DNA from: RHLJ01 sp048058975
GTDB lineage: Bacteria; Bacteroidota; Rhodothermia; Balneolales; Balneolaceae
Assembly: GCA_048058975.1 (NCBI GenBank)
Contig: JBLLNP010000010.1
Location: 62,001-126,000, forward strand
Direction: 5' to 3'
Length of the DNA stretch: 64,000 nucleotides
In this document: positions 25,010 through 34,359 of the stretch, piece by piece
Layout: each line of letters starts with the position of its first letter
Numbering within the stretch: position 1 is the first letter of the stretch
Translations under genes and position numbers: made by a program
Notes under the pieces: generated by a model
What the model was told of the DNA's origin: nothing
What the model saw: the letters and a program-made list of their open reading frames with translations, nothing else
Database searches by the model: none

Positions 25010-25885
25010 ATGAAGTATTTCACACGTATTCTAAAATGGATTTCTGCACTAATTCTACTCGGTTTTATAGGAATAATTGTGTTTATACATACCGTAGATT
25101 TTTCAATAAGCCAGGAGAAAGTGGATCGTGCTTTTAAAGGACTAAATTACGCACCGAAATACAACACCTTCAGCTATGAAGGGAGGGAAATGCATTATGT
25201 TTCGGTTGGTGATACATCGAAACAAACTGTCTTATTTGTTCACGGCTCACCTGGAAGCTGGGACAATTTTCTTTACTTCCTTGCAGATTCCTCAGTGTTA
25301 AAAAAATATCATCTGATCGCTGTAGATCGTCCTGGTTTTGGAAAAAGTGGGAATGGAATTCCTGAACGATCTCTTTCGCAGCAAGCAAAGCTGATAAATC
25401 AGATATTAATTAGAGATAATACCTCGGCAATTCTGGTAGGTCACTCATACGGAGGCCCGGTTATAGTCCGGATGGCTATTGATTTCCCCACACGAGCCGA
25501 TGCACTCGTATTGGTAGCCGGATCTATTGATCCTGAATTGGAGAAAACTAAGTGGTATCAAATTCCTGTTCATTATAAAGTTCTTTCATGGATACTTCCG
25601 GGAATGATTTATTCTACCAATGAAGAAATACTCGCGTTGAAAAATGAACTTTACGAAATGAAACCTTTTTGGAGTAAAATCACTCAACCGGTTTCGGTAA
25701 TTCAGGGGGGAAAGGACAAGCTTGTTCCTAAAGAAAACGCTGATTTTGCTGAGAAAATGCTTGTTAATGCATTGGTCTTTAAATCTATGGTACCAGAAAT
25801 GAATCACTTTGTACCATGGAATCGACCGGAATTAATTAAAGTTGAAATAAATCGAATTGACTCTTTACTAAATAAAAAGCCTTGA
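25010..25885 (+). CDS. Membrane-anchored alpha/beta hydrolase
   Basis: 291 residues. An N-terminal membrane helix (11-29) anchors the enzyme. The oxyanion motif HGSPGSWDNF (79-88), nucleophile elbow GHSYGGP (S146), acid GGKDKLVP and histidine EMNHFVPW complete a standard catalytic triad. Substrate unknown; the fold covers esterases, epoxide and C-C hydrolases. A stem-loop overlapping the stop codon terminates it. Single gene. Confidence 0.87.
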   Translation: MKYFTRILKWISALILLGFIGIIVFIHTVDFSISQEKVDRAFKGLNYAPKYNTFSYEGREMHYVSVGDTSKQTVLFVHGSPGSWDNFLYFLADSSVLKKYHLIAVDRPGFGKSGNGIPERSLSQQAKLINQILIRDNTSAILVGHSYGGPVIVRMAIDFPTRADALVLVAGSIDPELEKTKWYQIPVHYKVLSWILPGMIYSTNEEILALKNELYEMKPFWSKITQPVSVIQGGKDKLVPKENADFAEKMLVNALVFKSMVPEMNHFVPWNRPELIKVEINRIDSLLNKKP

Positions 25886-25910
25886 CCAATTTGACCAAGG
25901 CTTTCTAAAT
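25876..25910. terminator. Bidirectional terminator between hydrolase and BI-1 genes
   Basis: AAAGCCTTG (25876-25884) pairs with CAAGGCTTT (25896-25904), 11-base loop, T/A-rich flanks on both sides. The hydrolase stop codon lies within it. Confidence 0.75.
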
Positions 25911-25923
25911 TTTTATTCAAAAT

Positions 25924-26616
25924 TTATCTTCTATTACCGAAGATTCTTAACAAGAATATGAAAAGATTTATGAAGTCTAGATAAAGGGCTAGTGCTCCCA
26001 TAATTGCTCCCTTTCTTCCCTCTTCACTTTCAGCATCAACTTCAAGACTCATTTGTTTTATCCTCTGAGTATCATAAGCTGTTAAGCCAATAAAAATTAA
26101 TACTCCGGCGTATGATATGATCAAATCAAATAATGTATTTTGCCAGAAAAAACTAACAAATAGTGCGATTAATAATCCCATTAATGCCATAAAGAGAAGG
26201 TTTCCCCATGAAGTAAGATCTCTTTTTGTGAAGTATCCATAAGCACTCATAGCTCCGAACGTACCTGCAGTTACAAAAAAAGTTGAAGCGATTGAAGCAG
26301 TTGTATAGACAAGAAATATTGATGACAAGATTAGCCCATTCAAGGCTGAATAAAGCATGAACAAACCAATTGCCATATTTGATGACATTCTATTAATTGC
26401 AGAGCTCATCCAAAAAACCAGCCCTAATAGTGCTAAAAAAAGACCTATAATAACTATTGGGGAGCCGAAAATAAAACTAAGCATAGCTTCTGAAGAAGCT
26501 GTTCTTAATGCTACAAACCCGGTTAGTGTTAAAGCAAGACACATCCAGGCATAAACCTTATTAATAAACGAAGTTTGCAGGGTTTTAACCTGATCTGCAG
26601 TTAATTGAGTGTACAT
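25924..26616 (-). CDS. Bax inhibitor-1 (BI-1)/YccA family membrane protein
   Basis: 230 residues with seven predicted membrane helices. The C-terminal DFINLFIFLLRIFGNRR is the BI-1 hallmark, and the central GLTAYDTQRIKQM contains the conserved Asp implicated in pH-dependent calcium leak. Bacterial members (YccA, YetJ) act in membrane proteostasis or ion leak. Stand-alone gene, ending next to a bidirectional terminator. Confidence 0.92.
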   Translation of the reverse strand: MYTQLTADQVKTLQTSFINKVYAWMCLALTLTGFVALRTASSEAMLSFIFGSPIVIIGLFLALLGLVFWMSSAINRMSSNMAIGLFMLYSALNGLILSSIFLVYTTASIASTFFVTAGTFGAMSAYGYFTKRDLTSWGNLLFMALMGLLIALFVSFFWQNTLFDLIISYAGVLIFIGLTAYDTQRIKQMSLEVDAESEEGRKGAIMGALALYLDFINLFIFLLRIFGNRR

Positions 26617-26695
26617 TTTAGTATTGATTTAAATTCTTTGTAGATGCCAGAAGATAATGAACTGGCGCAAGAATTATAGCAAATCTTATGCCATT

Positions 26696-29326
26696 TTAGC
26701 TACCAAACCAATAGCTGAATTTGATGAGAAAGATATTGAGAGGTTTGTCTTTAAATATATCAATTGTGTTCTCGAAAGGCATAAATCTACTTTGACCCTG
26801 GATAACATTTTGGCGGTCTTGCTGCCATACAAGAAAAAATGTAGATCCTGGTCGGTATTCATATCTCAATACTGCATTTCCCTGAATGGTTCTGTAATCG
26901 AAATCAAAGCCAGAGTTAAATAATTCTACATTTTCAGGTGAAGTTATCTCGCTAAGGGGAGTAAAATTATACGTCTTACTTTCCTTAAAAAACTTAAAGT
27001 TATAGAAATCAGCAGAATAAATTAATGGACGGGCATAAGTCTGCAAACTTAACTTGGGAGAAAAAGTCCAGTTTAATCTGAATTCCGTGTAAAATATTTC
27101 CTGATCCGCTTCGGAGAAAAGAGTTCCATTAGCTTCACTTTCATAGCCATCGAAGCTTTCCGGTTTTTCATTGGTTGATTTTTCAAAATAAAGCGTAGGC
27201 GAAATGCTTAGCTGAATAAAGCTTGCTGGCCTGTAATAAATGTTGGAATAAATGCTGGTTGTGTATTCTCCCGAAGTATCTATTCGGTAAGAACCTCCCA
27301 AAGAGGCGTAAAAATCTTTAGTAGCATTTGAAGTTACTTCCAAAGATGTACTCCAATCTCTCGGTCTTTTAAGAACTGCTCCTCCCCTTGAACTTCTGTC
27401 ATCATAAAAAGTACCGGTAAATCCGGCTGTTCCTAAAATCGTCCATAAATTGTTTAGTTGGAAATACGCCCCTGAAGAATAAAAATTCATAATCATATCA
27501 CCATCAAAGTTCCAGGCATATCCTCCATACGCCCAAAGTAAATAAAACCGGAACGCTTCAGAGCTAACGTTCAAATACTCTGCATAAAGATGTGGCGCAC
27601 GGTAATCAGCCCGGTTCTGAAAGCCAATATCGTTTATTTCATAGCCCGGGCTCATTTCTGAATAGGTAAATGAATATCTTAGACCTGCACCACTATATTT
27701 GCCGATACTGAATTCTCCAAAATACCCATTCAAATTTGTTTTTGATGAATCCACAGAAAGATAATCTGAATCCACCCGGTTGTAATAGCGAGCTGAAGTA
27801 GTTTGGGTATTTACAATTGAATTCTGAGTTCCATTTACCTGGCTGAATGCGAGCACACCACCTGCCCCCCAGTTTCGATTCGCCCAGAAATACTGTCCAT
27901 CTAATCCAAACTGATACGCCGATTCGTGCAAATAATTTTCTAAATAGGATCCATTCATCGAACGATTTACCGAACTCAGAAACCCTCCTACCTGGGCTTC
28001 TCCATCTTTTAAATCCTGACTTATCCTTGTGACAAAGTAATTAGTTGCTGGTTCAATCTTATATTTATTTTCACTAAAACCTGAACCATCAAAACTACTT
28101 ACTCTTCCCTTTTCTTCCAGCGTGTATGCATTCAACAACCCAAGCGATAAACCTCCTTCCGTTTTTCCACTAACTTTTGCAGCGCCGGCTATGGTAGTTT
28201 CAAGAGGGAGGTCTTCAAAATCTGGATTTAAACCTGCCTGAAATGTTTGTCCGGTTGGTTCTTTTCCTATCCTTCGACTGTAAAAATTTGAGTGTGAACT
28301 AAATGTGTTTTGAGAAGTAGTACTCCCGAAAGCAAAAATATCGCTCCCTTCAAGAAAGAAAGGTCGTTGTTCGGCAAAAAAATCTTCAAACACCGTTAAA
28401 TTAATCGTGGCGGGATCGGCTTCAACCTGACCAAAATCAGGGTTTATTGTACCAGTAAGGGTAAAATCAGAAGTAATTCCGTATTTGAAATCTCCCCCTA
28501 TTTTAGCTGTGAATTCGTTTTTCTCATAAAAAGGATTGCCGTTATTTAAGTCAGGTTCACGTTTCAGTTCTCCTGATACGTATGGTAAAATTTCCAGCCT
28601 TAACGGCCTGGAAAGATTCCCTATCCCTTTTAAGTCGCCGAAAAAAGAAACTTGCCCATATTTTTCCCTTGGAATTCTTGCCCAATAGTTGAATTCATCG
28701 TAACGAGCAATTTGTCGCTCAAAATTGATTCCCCAGTTCTGTTCATTCCCGGACGAGGTAAAACGAAGCTGCGATAATGGAATTCTGAATTCAGCAACCC
28801 ATCCCTCAGAGTTTATTGAAGTTTCGGAATCCCAGACCGCATCCCAAAGGATATCTTCTTCCACATCATTGTAGTACATAATGTCCTTTTGAACCCCTTT
28901 AGGATTCACTCCGAATGTAAATGCGGTTCGGTTATCATTGTAGCTATCTATACTTACAAAAATCCAATCACTTAACTCATCTCCATCTCTACGGAATAAA
29001 GTGGCTGTAATGGAATCAGGAGCACTATCGTAATTAAATGCTCCTACATACAGATATTTATCGGAGTAAAGGATTTTTATTTCTGTTTTCTGGCTTGGCT
29101 TTCCCCCATCAACCGGGAAATTCTGAACAAAGTCTTTTGCCGCTTGTACGCTTTTCCAGGAATCCTCATCAAGTACTCCATCAATCTGAATTTCACTATC
29201 TGAGGTAATTCTCTCAGCTTTTATTGATACTTTAGAAGCTGGAGATTGTGCTTTTATTATCGAAGAAAACACCAAAAAAAGTAATATAAAAGACGCGCCA
29301 AAGTAAACACCAAACGTGTTCTTCAT
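26696..29326 (-). CDS. DUF5916 outer-membrane protein with CBM9-like domain, copy 1
   Basis: 876 residues. Signal peptide 1-26, then a CBM9-like domain (SEIQIDGVLDEDSWKSV, YVGAFNYDSAPD, AFTFGVNPKGVQKD, GWVAEFRIPLSQLRF) to ~residue 210, followed by a long beta-barrel-like region with PEFxPDFGQVEADPATINLTVFEDFF-type elements and the conserved RPFFLEGSDIF. The C-terminus ends in ...FSYWFGS, a barrel-closing aromatic strand. Paralogue of the next gene (near-identical motifs throughout). DUF5916 proteins are abundant in Bacteroidota relatives, surface-located, function unknown; possibly carbohydrate binding. Confidence 0.85.
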   Translation of the reverse strand: MKNTFGVYFGASFILLFLVFSSIIKAQSPASKVSIKAERITSDSEIQIDGVLDEDSWKSVQAAKDFVQNFPVDGGKPSQKTEIKILYSDKYLYVGAFNYDSAPDSITATLFRRDGDELSDWIFVSIDSYNDNRTAFTFGVNPKGVQKDIMYYNDVEEDILWDAVWDSETSINSEGWVAEFRIPLSQLRFTSSGNEQNWGINFERQIARYDEFNYWARIPREKYGQVSFFGDLKGIGNLSRPLRLEILPYVSGELKREPDLNNGNPFYEKNEFTAKIGGDFKYGITSDFTLTGTINPDFGQVEADPATINLTVFEDFFAEQRPFFLEGSDIFAFGSTTSQNTFSSHSNFYSRRIGKEPTGQTFQAGLNPDFEDLPLETTIAGAAKVSGKTEGGLSLGLLNAYTLEEKGRVSSFDGSGFSENKYKIEPATNYFVTRISQDLKDGEAQVGGFLSSVNRSMNGSYLENYLHESAYQFGLDGQYFWANRNWGAGGVLAFSQVNGTQNSIVNTQTTSARYYNRVDSDYLSVDSSKTNLNGYFGEFSIGKYSGAGLRYSFTYSEMSPGYEINDIGFQNRADYRAPHLYAEYLNVSSEAFRFYLLWAYGGYAWNFDGDMIMNFYSSGAYFQLNNLWTILGTAGFTGTFYDDRSSRGGAVLKRPRDWSTSLEVTSNATKDFYASLGGSYRIDTSGEYTTSIYSNIYYRPASFIQLSISPTLYFEKSTNEKPESFDGYESEANGTLFSEADQEIFYTEFRLNWTFSPKLSLQTYARPLIYSADFYNFKFFKESKTYNFTPLSEITSPENVELFNSGFDFDYRTIQGNAVLRYEYRPGSTFFLVWQQDRQNVIQGQSRFMPFENTIDIFKDKPLNIFLIKFSYWFGS

Positions 29327-29422
29327 CCGTATTCCTGTAGCTGTATTCTTATTTCTGAGAGCCCCTTTAGGGAATTATGCCCGTATTACCACGTAAGAGA
29401 ATAAGGAAAAGCTATTGTTACA

Positions 29423-29452
29423 AATAAAAAAAGGGATAATATCATCCCTTTT
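29423..29452 (-). terminator. Terminator after the second DUF5916 gene
   Basis: AAAAGGGAT (29429-29437) and ATCCCTTTT (29444-29452), 6-base loop, followed on the minus strand by a T-rich run. It sits 22 bases past the stop of the upstream copy, so the tandem paralogues are transcribed separately. Confidence 0.75.
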
Positions 29453-29473
29453 CTAATTAACCAATGTAATTAC

Positions 29474-32305
29474 TTATGTACCAAACCAGTAGCTGAATTT
29501 GACCAGAAATATATTTGTAGGTTTGGGCTCGAAAAGGTCACGGGTATTTTCGAAAAAGTTAAAAACACCATCACCTCTACCCCCTTGTCTTTGCTGTTGC
29601 CATACAAGGAAGAATGTAGAACCCGGTTTATATTCCCACCTAAAAACAGCACTTCCTTGTAAATTCAGGCTTGTAAAGTCGCTTGCATCCCGGCTATTGA
29701 AATAAAATTCGCGATTCCCATTTTCATCAACATCTACTTCATAGCATGAACCAATTTCATCACCTTCATCATTTACGCAAGAGTTATTTAATACAAGTTG
29801 ATTCTCGCTAAATTCGTTGAACTCGAAACCACCTGGTTCTGTAAATTGTTTAATTCTGGAAAATCTACCGGAAAACATAAATGGCCTTAAAAATGTTTCG
29901 AGAGACATTTTTGGGGTAAATGTCCAGTTTACACGAATTGGTAAAGAGAGGTTAGTACTTCTGAAGTCTGCAAAAATATATCTGTTTCCAAAAGTATAAT
30001 CATGATCTACTACCGGGTTATCGCTTTCATAATCTACTGTTGTAATGTATTGATCTTCATCCAGTTCAAGACCCAATTCCGGCTCTACAGAAACCTGAAC
30101 AAATGTTGTTGGGCGATACGTAAACCAAAGCCAGTAATAATCATCGAATTCATTCTCGATATCTCTTCTGTGAAATTGTCCAAAGCCTCCTGCAAACATC
30201 TTAGAGCGATCTGAACCAACATTGAAATTAAAATTCAGGTCATCGTTATACCTCATTAATGGCCCACCCCTGGTAAGACGGTCAGAAACCCTATTCAGTG
30301 AACCGTTAAAGTTAAGGTTGAATGTCCATTGATTTTTGAAACGAGTAAAACCTCCAAGATTATAGTTTTGGAATAAGCGATCGCCGTCATAATTCCATCC
30401 ATGCAGATGATAACTCCAAAGTTCCCAATATTGTACATTTTTGGGAGCTGTCTCTTGCCACTGGAATGCAAATGCTATGGCTCTGTAATCTGCACGATTT
30501 TGAAATCCCAAATCATTAGTTTCGTAACCGGGACTTACTTCAGAATAGGTTACAGATCCTGTAAAATGATCCCCTGAAGATTTTCTCAGGCTTAGCTCAG
30601 TTGCAAAACCTTCTAAACTGGTTTTTGATGAATTAACGCTTAACCCTTCTGAATCGACCCTTTGATAATATCTTTGTGGTGCTAGTTGGGCATTGGTAAT
30701 AGTTTCAGCACTACCATTTATCTGGCTTAAAGAAAATGTACCACTTACAACATACTCCCGGTCTTTCCAGTTATGCTCAAAATCTAGTCCGGTTACATAG
30801 GCTGATTTTCTTAAATATGTTTCGAAATAAGTTCCATCAATATTCCTATTTACTGCACTTACAAATGCTCCAGCAACTGTGTTTCCTTCATTAATATCTT
30901 TTTTGACTCTGGTAACAAGATAATTTGTGGCTGGTTCAACGCGATAACTTCCAGAGGATTCACCAAGTACATCTCCTTCATCTAAAGTGTAGGAAGCGGT
31001 TTCTTCTAAGGTGTATGCATTTAAAAGTCCGATAGACCACCCTGATTTAGTTTTACCACTTATCTTAGCTGCAGCTGCAATATTCGCCTGATCAGGTACA
31101 TTCTGGTAGGTAGAGCGTAAACTGTCTGGATTAAAAACCGATCCCCCGGTGTACGAATTGTACCTGCCTAAAGAACCTTGAGGCGAACGCCCTATTCTTC
31201 TTGAATAAAAGGTATTTGGATTTCCGAATGAATTATAGGTTCTTGTTTGTCCAAATCTGAAAATATCATTGCCTTCGAGAAAGAAGAGTCTTCTTTCCTG
31301 AAAAAATATCTCGAACTGTGAAAGGTTTATGGTTGCCGGGTCTGCTTCAACCTGACCAAAATCCGGATTTATGGTAGCTGTAAGAGTAAGATCTGAGGTG
31401 AGTCCATATTTTACGTCTCCACCTATTCCAAAATTTACATCGTTTTTATTGTAATAAGGATTATCCGGGTTACCATCCGGCTCCCTTGTAAGTCTGGAAG
31501 ATACATACGGAGTTATTTCAAGGCGGCGCGGTTCTTCGAGATTAGAGATTCCATTTAATCTCCCAAAATTAGAAACTACCCCTGCTTCAGATTGAGAGGT
31601 TGGTGCCCAGTAATCCACCTCATTATTTCTAGCAATTCTCCGTTGGAAATTCACTCCCCAACTTTGTGTTGCATCTTTGGAGCTAAACCTAAGTTGAGAT
31701 AACGGGATTTTCATCTCCACCGACCATCCATTAGCCTGATTGTGTGCCTCGGCTTCCCAAACCGCATCCCATAATACATCCTCTCCATTATCATCAAAAT
31801 ACAGGATGTCTTTTTGTACTCCTCTGGGGTTTACTGCAAATGTAAATGCTGTTCTTTTGTCGTTGTAACTGTCAAAGCTTACGTAAACCCAATCGCTGGT
31901 AAAATTTCCATCTCTTCGGAATAACGGACTTGTAGTAGAATCGATATCCGTTTCGAACGCCATCATCCCAACATAAATGTATTTATCGGTATAAAGAATT
32001 CTTGCCTCTGTTCTTTGGGATGGCTGTCCTCCGTCAACGGGAAAACGTTGTGTGAACCCGGTTGCTATAGGCGCAGATTGCCAAATTAACTCATCAAGTT
32101 TTCCATCCAGAACAACCTCTCCTCCTGAAATTCTTACCGCGTCCATAGTTGGGAAATCAATATCTCCCATGCGATAATCTTTGGCTGGATTTATGATTCC
32201 AGAAGTTGATTTGAGAACAGTTCGCTCTCCTGAGGCTTGATTTTGTGCAGAGGTTTTTGTCCAAAAAGCAAGGCACACTATAAGCAGGGGTAGTAGTTTT
32301 TTCAT
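29474..32305 (-). CDS. DUF5916 outer-membrane protein with CBM9-like domain, copy 2
   Basis: 943 residues. Same plan as its neighbour: signal peptide, CBM9-like domain (GGEVVLDGKLDELIWQSAP, GWSVEMKIPLSQLRFSS), then a long barrel-like part with NPDFGQVEADPATINLSQFE, RRLFFLEGNDIFRFG and terminal VKFSYWFGT. A longer linker near 40-60 and extra loops account for its size. Tandem duplication with divergence; the pair is separated by a terminator. Function unknown as for the family; surface exposure inferred from signal peptide and terminal aromatic residues. Confidence 0.85.
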   Translation of the reverse strand: MKKLLPLLIVCLAFWTKTSAQNQASGERTVLKSTSGIINPAKDYRMGDIDFPTMDAVRISGGEVVLDGKLDELIWQSAPIATGFTQRFPVDGGQPSQRTEARILYTDKYIYVGMMAFETDIDSTTSPLFRRDGNFTSDWVYVSFDSYNDKRTAFTFAVNPRGVQKDILYFDDNGEDVLWDAVWEAEAHNQANGWSVEMKIPLSQLRFSSKDATQSWGVNFQRRIARNNEVDYWAPTSQSEAGVVSNFGRLNGISNLEEPRRLEITPYVSSRLTREPDGNPDNPYYNKNDVNFGIGGDVKYGLTSDLTLTATINPDFGQVEADPATINLSQFEIFFQERRLFFLEGNDIFRFGQTRTYNSFGNPNTFYSRRIGRSPQGSLGRYNSYTGGSVFNPDSLRSTYQNVPDQANIAAAAKISGKTKSGWSIGLLNAYTLEETASYTLDEGDVLGESSGSYRVEPATNYLVTRVKKDINEGNTVAGAFVSAVNRNIDGTYFETYLRKSAYVTGLDFEHNWKDREYVVSGTFSLSQINGSAETITNAQLAPQRYYQRVDSEGLSVNSSKTSLEGFATELSLRKSSGDHFTGSVTYSEVSPGYETNDLGFQNRADYRAIAFAFQWQETAPKNVQYWELWSYHLHGWNYDGDRLFQNYNLGGFTRFKNQWTFNLNFNGSLNRVSDRLTRGGPLMRYNDDLNFNFNVGSDRSKMFAGGFGQFHRRDIENEFDDYYWLWFTYRPTTFVQVSVEPELGLELDEDQYITTVDYESDNPVVDHDYTFGNRYIFADFRSTNLSLPIRVNWTFTPKMSLETFLRPFMFSGRFSRIKQFTEPGGFEFNEFSENQLVLNNSCVNDEGDEIGSCYEVDVDENGNREFYFNSRDASDFTSLNLQGSAVFRWEYKPGSTFFLVWQQQRQGGRGDGVFNFFENTRDLFEPKPTNIFLVKFSYWFGT

Positions 32306-32428
32306 GATATAAACCGGCTGAGCTTTTAATCCGGCAGGTCAGAATTCCACTTCTGAGTTACCGCCGGAAAAGCGATTATTTTTCTTTGGGGTTTGACGGG
32401 GAGAAATTGCTGACGTTTCCCGGATTTA

Positions 32429-33232
32429 CTAATTTTTACTTATTTCAATATCTCCGTGAAGGGTCTTGAAAAGGAACTCTGGCCCTCCTCCATTAACGGC
32501 ACCAGTAATCCACTTATTAACCGTAACGGTATATTTGCCATCTCCACTGGATATTTCGGAAGCACTTGAGGAACGGTCTATGTTTATATCAAAATTTGTA
32601 TAAACATCTCCGTAATCCGTTTTCATCTTACCAGTAAACTTTGTGTTTGCCGGAAATGAAACCTCGATATCGCCATTCAGGCCGGTAAACGACATTGGTG
32701 TATTAGGAGTAACGGAAACCATGCTAACTTCGATATCTCCGTTTAAGCTGTTTACCACTACTGATCCTCCAACCCGGTACATTTCAACGTCGCCGTTTGT
32801 TGCTTTTACTTCGTGTTCTCCCATAACGCCTTCGATCCTAAGGTCTCCGTGCGTTACCTGTATGTTTAGAGAGAAGTTTTTGGGAACCCATATTTCCAGG
32901 TCAAGATCGTGAGAATTGGGCGCTGTTTTTATACGAACTTCATTATTGTCTTCGGTAATTTCAAGCCCTGCTCCGGTAGTTGAAATTCTGCGAAGCCCGT
33001 TTCTGCTGTAGTTTTTGCCATCTTCATCATCTTCGCCATCAAATATTACCCTTACATCATTACCATCATGGGCTTTAATGGTGATATCATCAGCGAATAC
33101 GGCATTCAAGCTAAGTTTTCCCGGGCTACCGGGATTTGATAAAGGTACCCGCAGATCGTCCTGACCAAAAACGACTCCGCTGGTTATTGCCAACATGCCC
33201 AGTATGTAGATAATTGATTTTACTCTTTTCAT
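32429..33232 (-). CDS. DUF4097-family secreted beta-repeat protein, sigma operon
   Basis: 267 residues. Signal peptide 1-23, then repeated short beta strands of the type LEIWVPKNFSLNIQVTHGDLRI, GDVEMYRVGGSVVVNSLNGD and GLNGDIEVSFPANTKFTG. These NGD-marked turns form the right-handed beta-helix-like DUF4097 domain. Last gene of an ECF sigma / anti-sigma / DUF4097 / DUF4097 set; ends with a third LHGDIEIS turn. Role unknown; the family is often under sigma/anti-sigma control in Bacteroidota. Separated from the preceding gene by 17 bases. Confidence 0.82.
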   Translation of the reverse strand: MKRVKSIIYILGMLAITSGVVFGQDDLRVPLSNPGSPGKLSLNAVFADDITIKAHDGNDVRVIFDGEDDEDGKNYSRNGLRRISTTGAGLEITEDNNEVRIKTAPNSHDLDLEIWVPKNFSLNIQVTHGDLRIEGVMGEHEVKATNGDVEMYRVGGSVVVNSLNGDIEVSMVSVTPNTPMSFTGLNGDIEVSFPANTKFTGKMKTDYGDVYTNFDINIDRSSSASEISSGDGKYTVTVNKWITGAVNGGGPEFLFKTLHGDIEISKN

Positions 33233-33249
33233 GGTTCTTTCTTTGTGTA

Positions 33250-34359
33250 TTATGATTTTCTTGTGCGGATATAGACGTCGCCGTTTACCAACTCAAATCC
33301 CATTTCAATAGCCCCATCTCCAAACTGGATGGGTGAAGTGTTATTGATTTTGTAACGGTAGCCATCTCCTCGTTGTTCCTTGTTCAATCGGTTAGGGAGG
33401 CGCTTTATTTGCTCAAAGTCTGTATATAGTTCACCGTGTAAACTCTGGAAGGTTACAACAGCTGATAAATCTTCCGGTGAATAAATTTCTATAGTACCAT
33501 TTACGGTTTGGAAATCGGTGTCCTCTTTGGGGCTCTCCAGATACCAAACCTCAATATCTCCATTAACGGTATTCGCGGTTATGTAGCCACGCACATCTTT
33601 TACCAACACTGATCCGTTTACATTATTTGCCTTTACTCCATTAAGCATATTACTAACCCGTACTTCACCTGCATTTACGGTTGATGCATTCAAAGCCAGT
33701 TTTTTGGGAATTTTGATCTCAAGATCATAATGCGCGTTTATCCTGTTCCGATCATTATCATCCCAGTGCCAGTGGTAATCCAGCTTCCCTTTTCTGAATT
33801 CAACATGCGCATTCGGAGAATCCACATATACATACAGCTTGCCTTCATACATACGGGTTTTCAGTTCAAACTCAGCGGCTTCTTCATCTGAAATTTTGCC
33901 CCGCTTTTTCCAGAGTTCTTTGGTTCCTTCAATTACTATTTCATCCCCATCATATCCGGTTACAAAAACATCCCCGTTTATGTTTTTAATTACAACTTCG
34001 GTATCAGAATCATATCCATCTTTTTCTATTACCATTCGGATATTTTCTTTGCGGGGATCAGCACCTGATCTCATTTCTTCATACCAGAACCCCTGGTAGT
34101 CATTCAAATTGTTCAGACCACTGAAATCAAACTCAGGCATTTCAAAATCGAAATCGAAGTCAAACTCAGGCATCTCGAAGCTGAAGTTGAAGTCGTACTC
34201 AAAATTAAAATCATGTTCGAAATCATGATGAAAAGACATTTGATAATTAGTAGCAAAATGGTCCTTTACCTGTTCCTTAACGTCCACTTTCATTGATTGT
34301 GCAAATCCTGTAGCAGTTAGTACAAGAATTGATAAAAATGTTGCGAATGAGGTTTTCAT
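33250..34359 (-). CDS. DUF4097-family secreted protein with Phe/Asp-rich stretch
   Basis: 369 residues. Signal peptide 1-20, followed by a low-complexity segment (~45-85) of alternating Phe and acidic residues (e.g. FNFEYDFNFSFEMPEFDF, then FDFDFEMPEFDF), which is unusual and aggregation-prone in look. Residues ~115-369 hold DUF4097 repeats (INGDVFVTGYDGDEIVI, VNGSVLVKDVRGYITANTVNGD, VNGTIEIYSPEDL). Translationally coupled to the anti-sigma gene upstream through an ATGA overlap. Envelope location is inferred. Confidence 0.82.
   Translation of the reverse strand: MKTSFATFLSILVLTATGFAQSMKVDVKEQVKDHFATNYQMSFHHDFEHDFNFEYDFNFSFEMPEFDFDFDFEMPEFDFSGLNNLNDYQGFWYEEMRSGADPRKENIRMVIEKDGYDSDTEVVIKNINGDVFVTGYDGDEIVIEGTKELWKKRGKISDEEAAEFELKTRMYEGKLYVYVDSPNAHVEFRKGKLDYHWHWDDNDRNRINAHYDLEIKIPKKLALNASTVNAGEVRVSNMLNGVKANNVNGSVLVKDVRGYITANTVNGDIEVWYLESPKEDTDFQTVNGTIEIYSPEDLSAVVTFQSLHGELYTDFEQIKRLPNRLNKEQRGDGYRYKINNTSPIQFGDGAIEMGFELVNGDVYIRTRKS

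Noticed and set aside
26657..26923. 88-residue frame on the + strand opposite DUF5916
   Set aside because: Antisense of the C-terminus of a long, clear gene; no motif or ribosome site.
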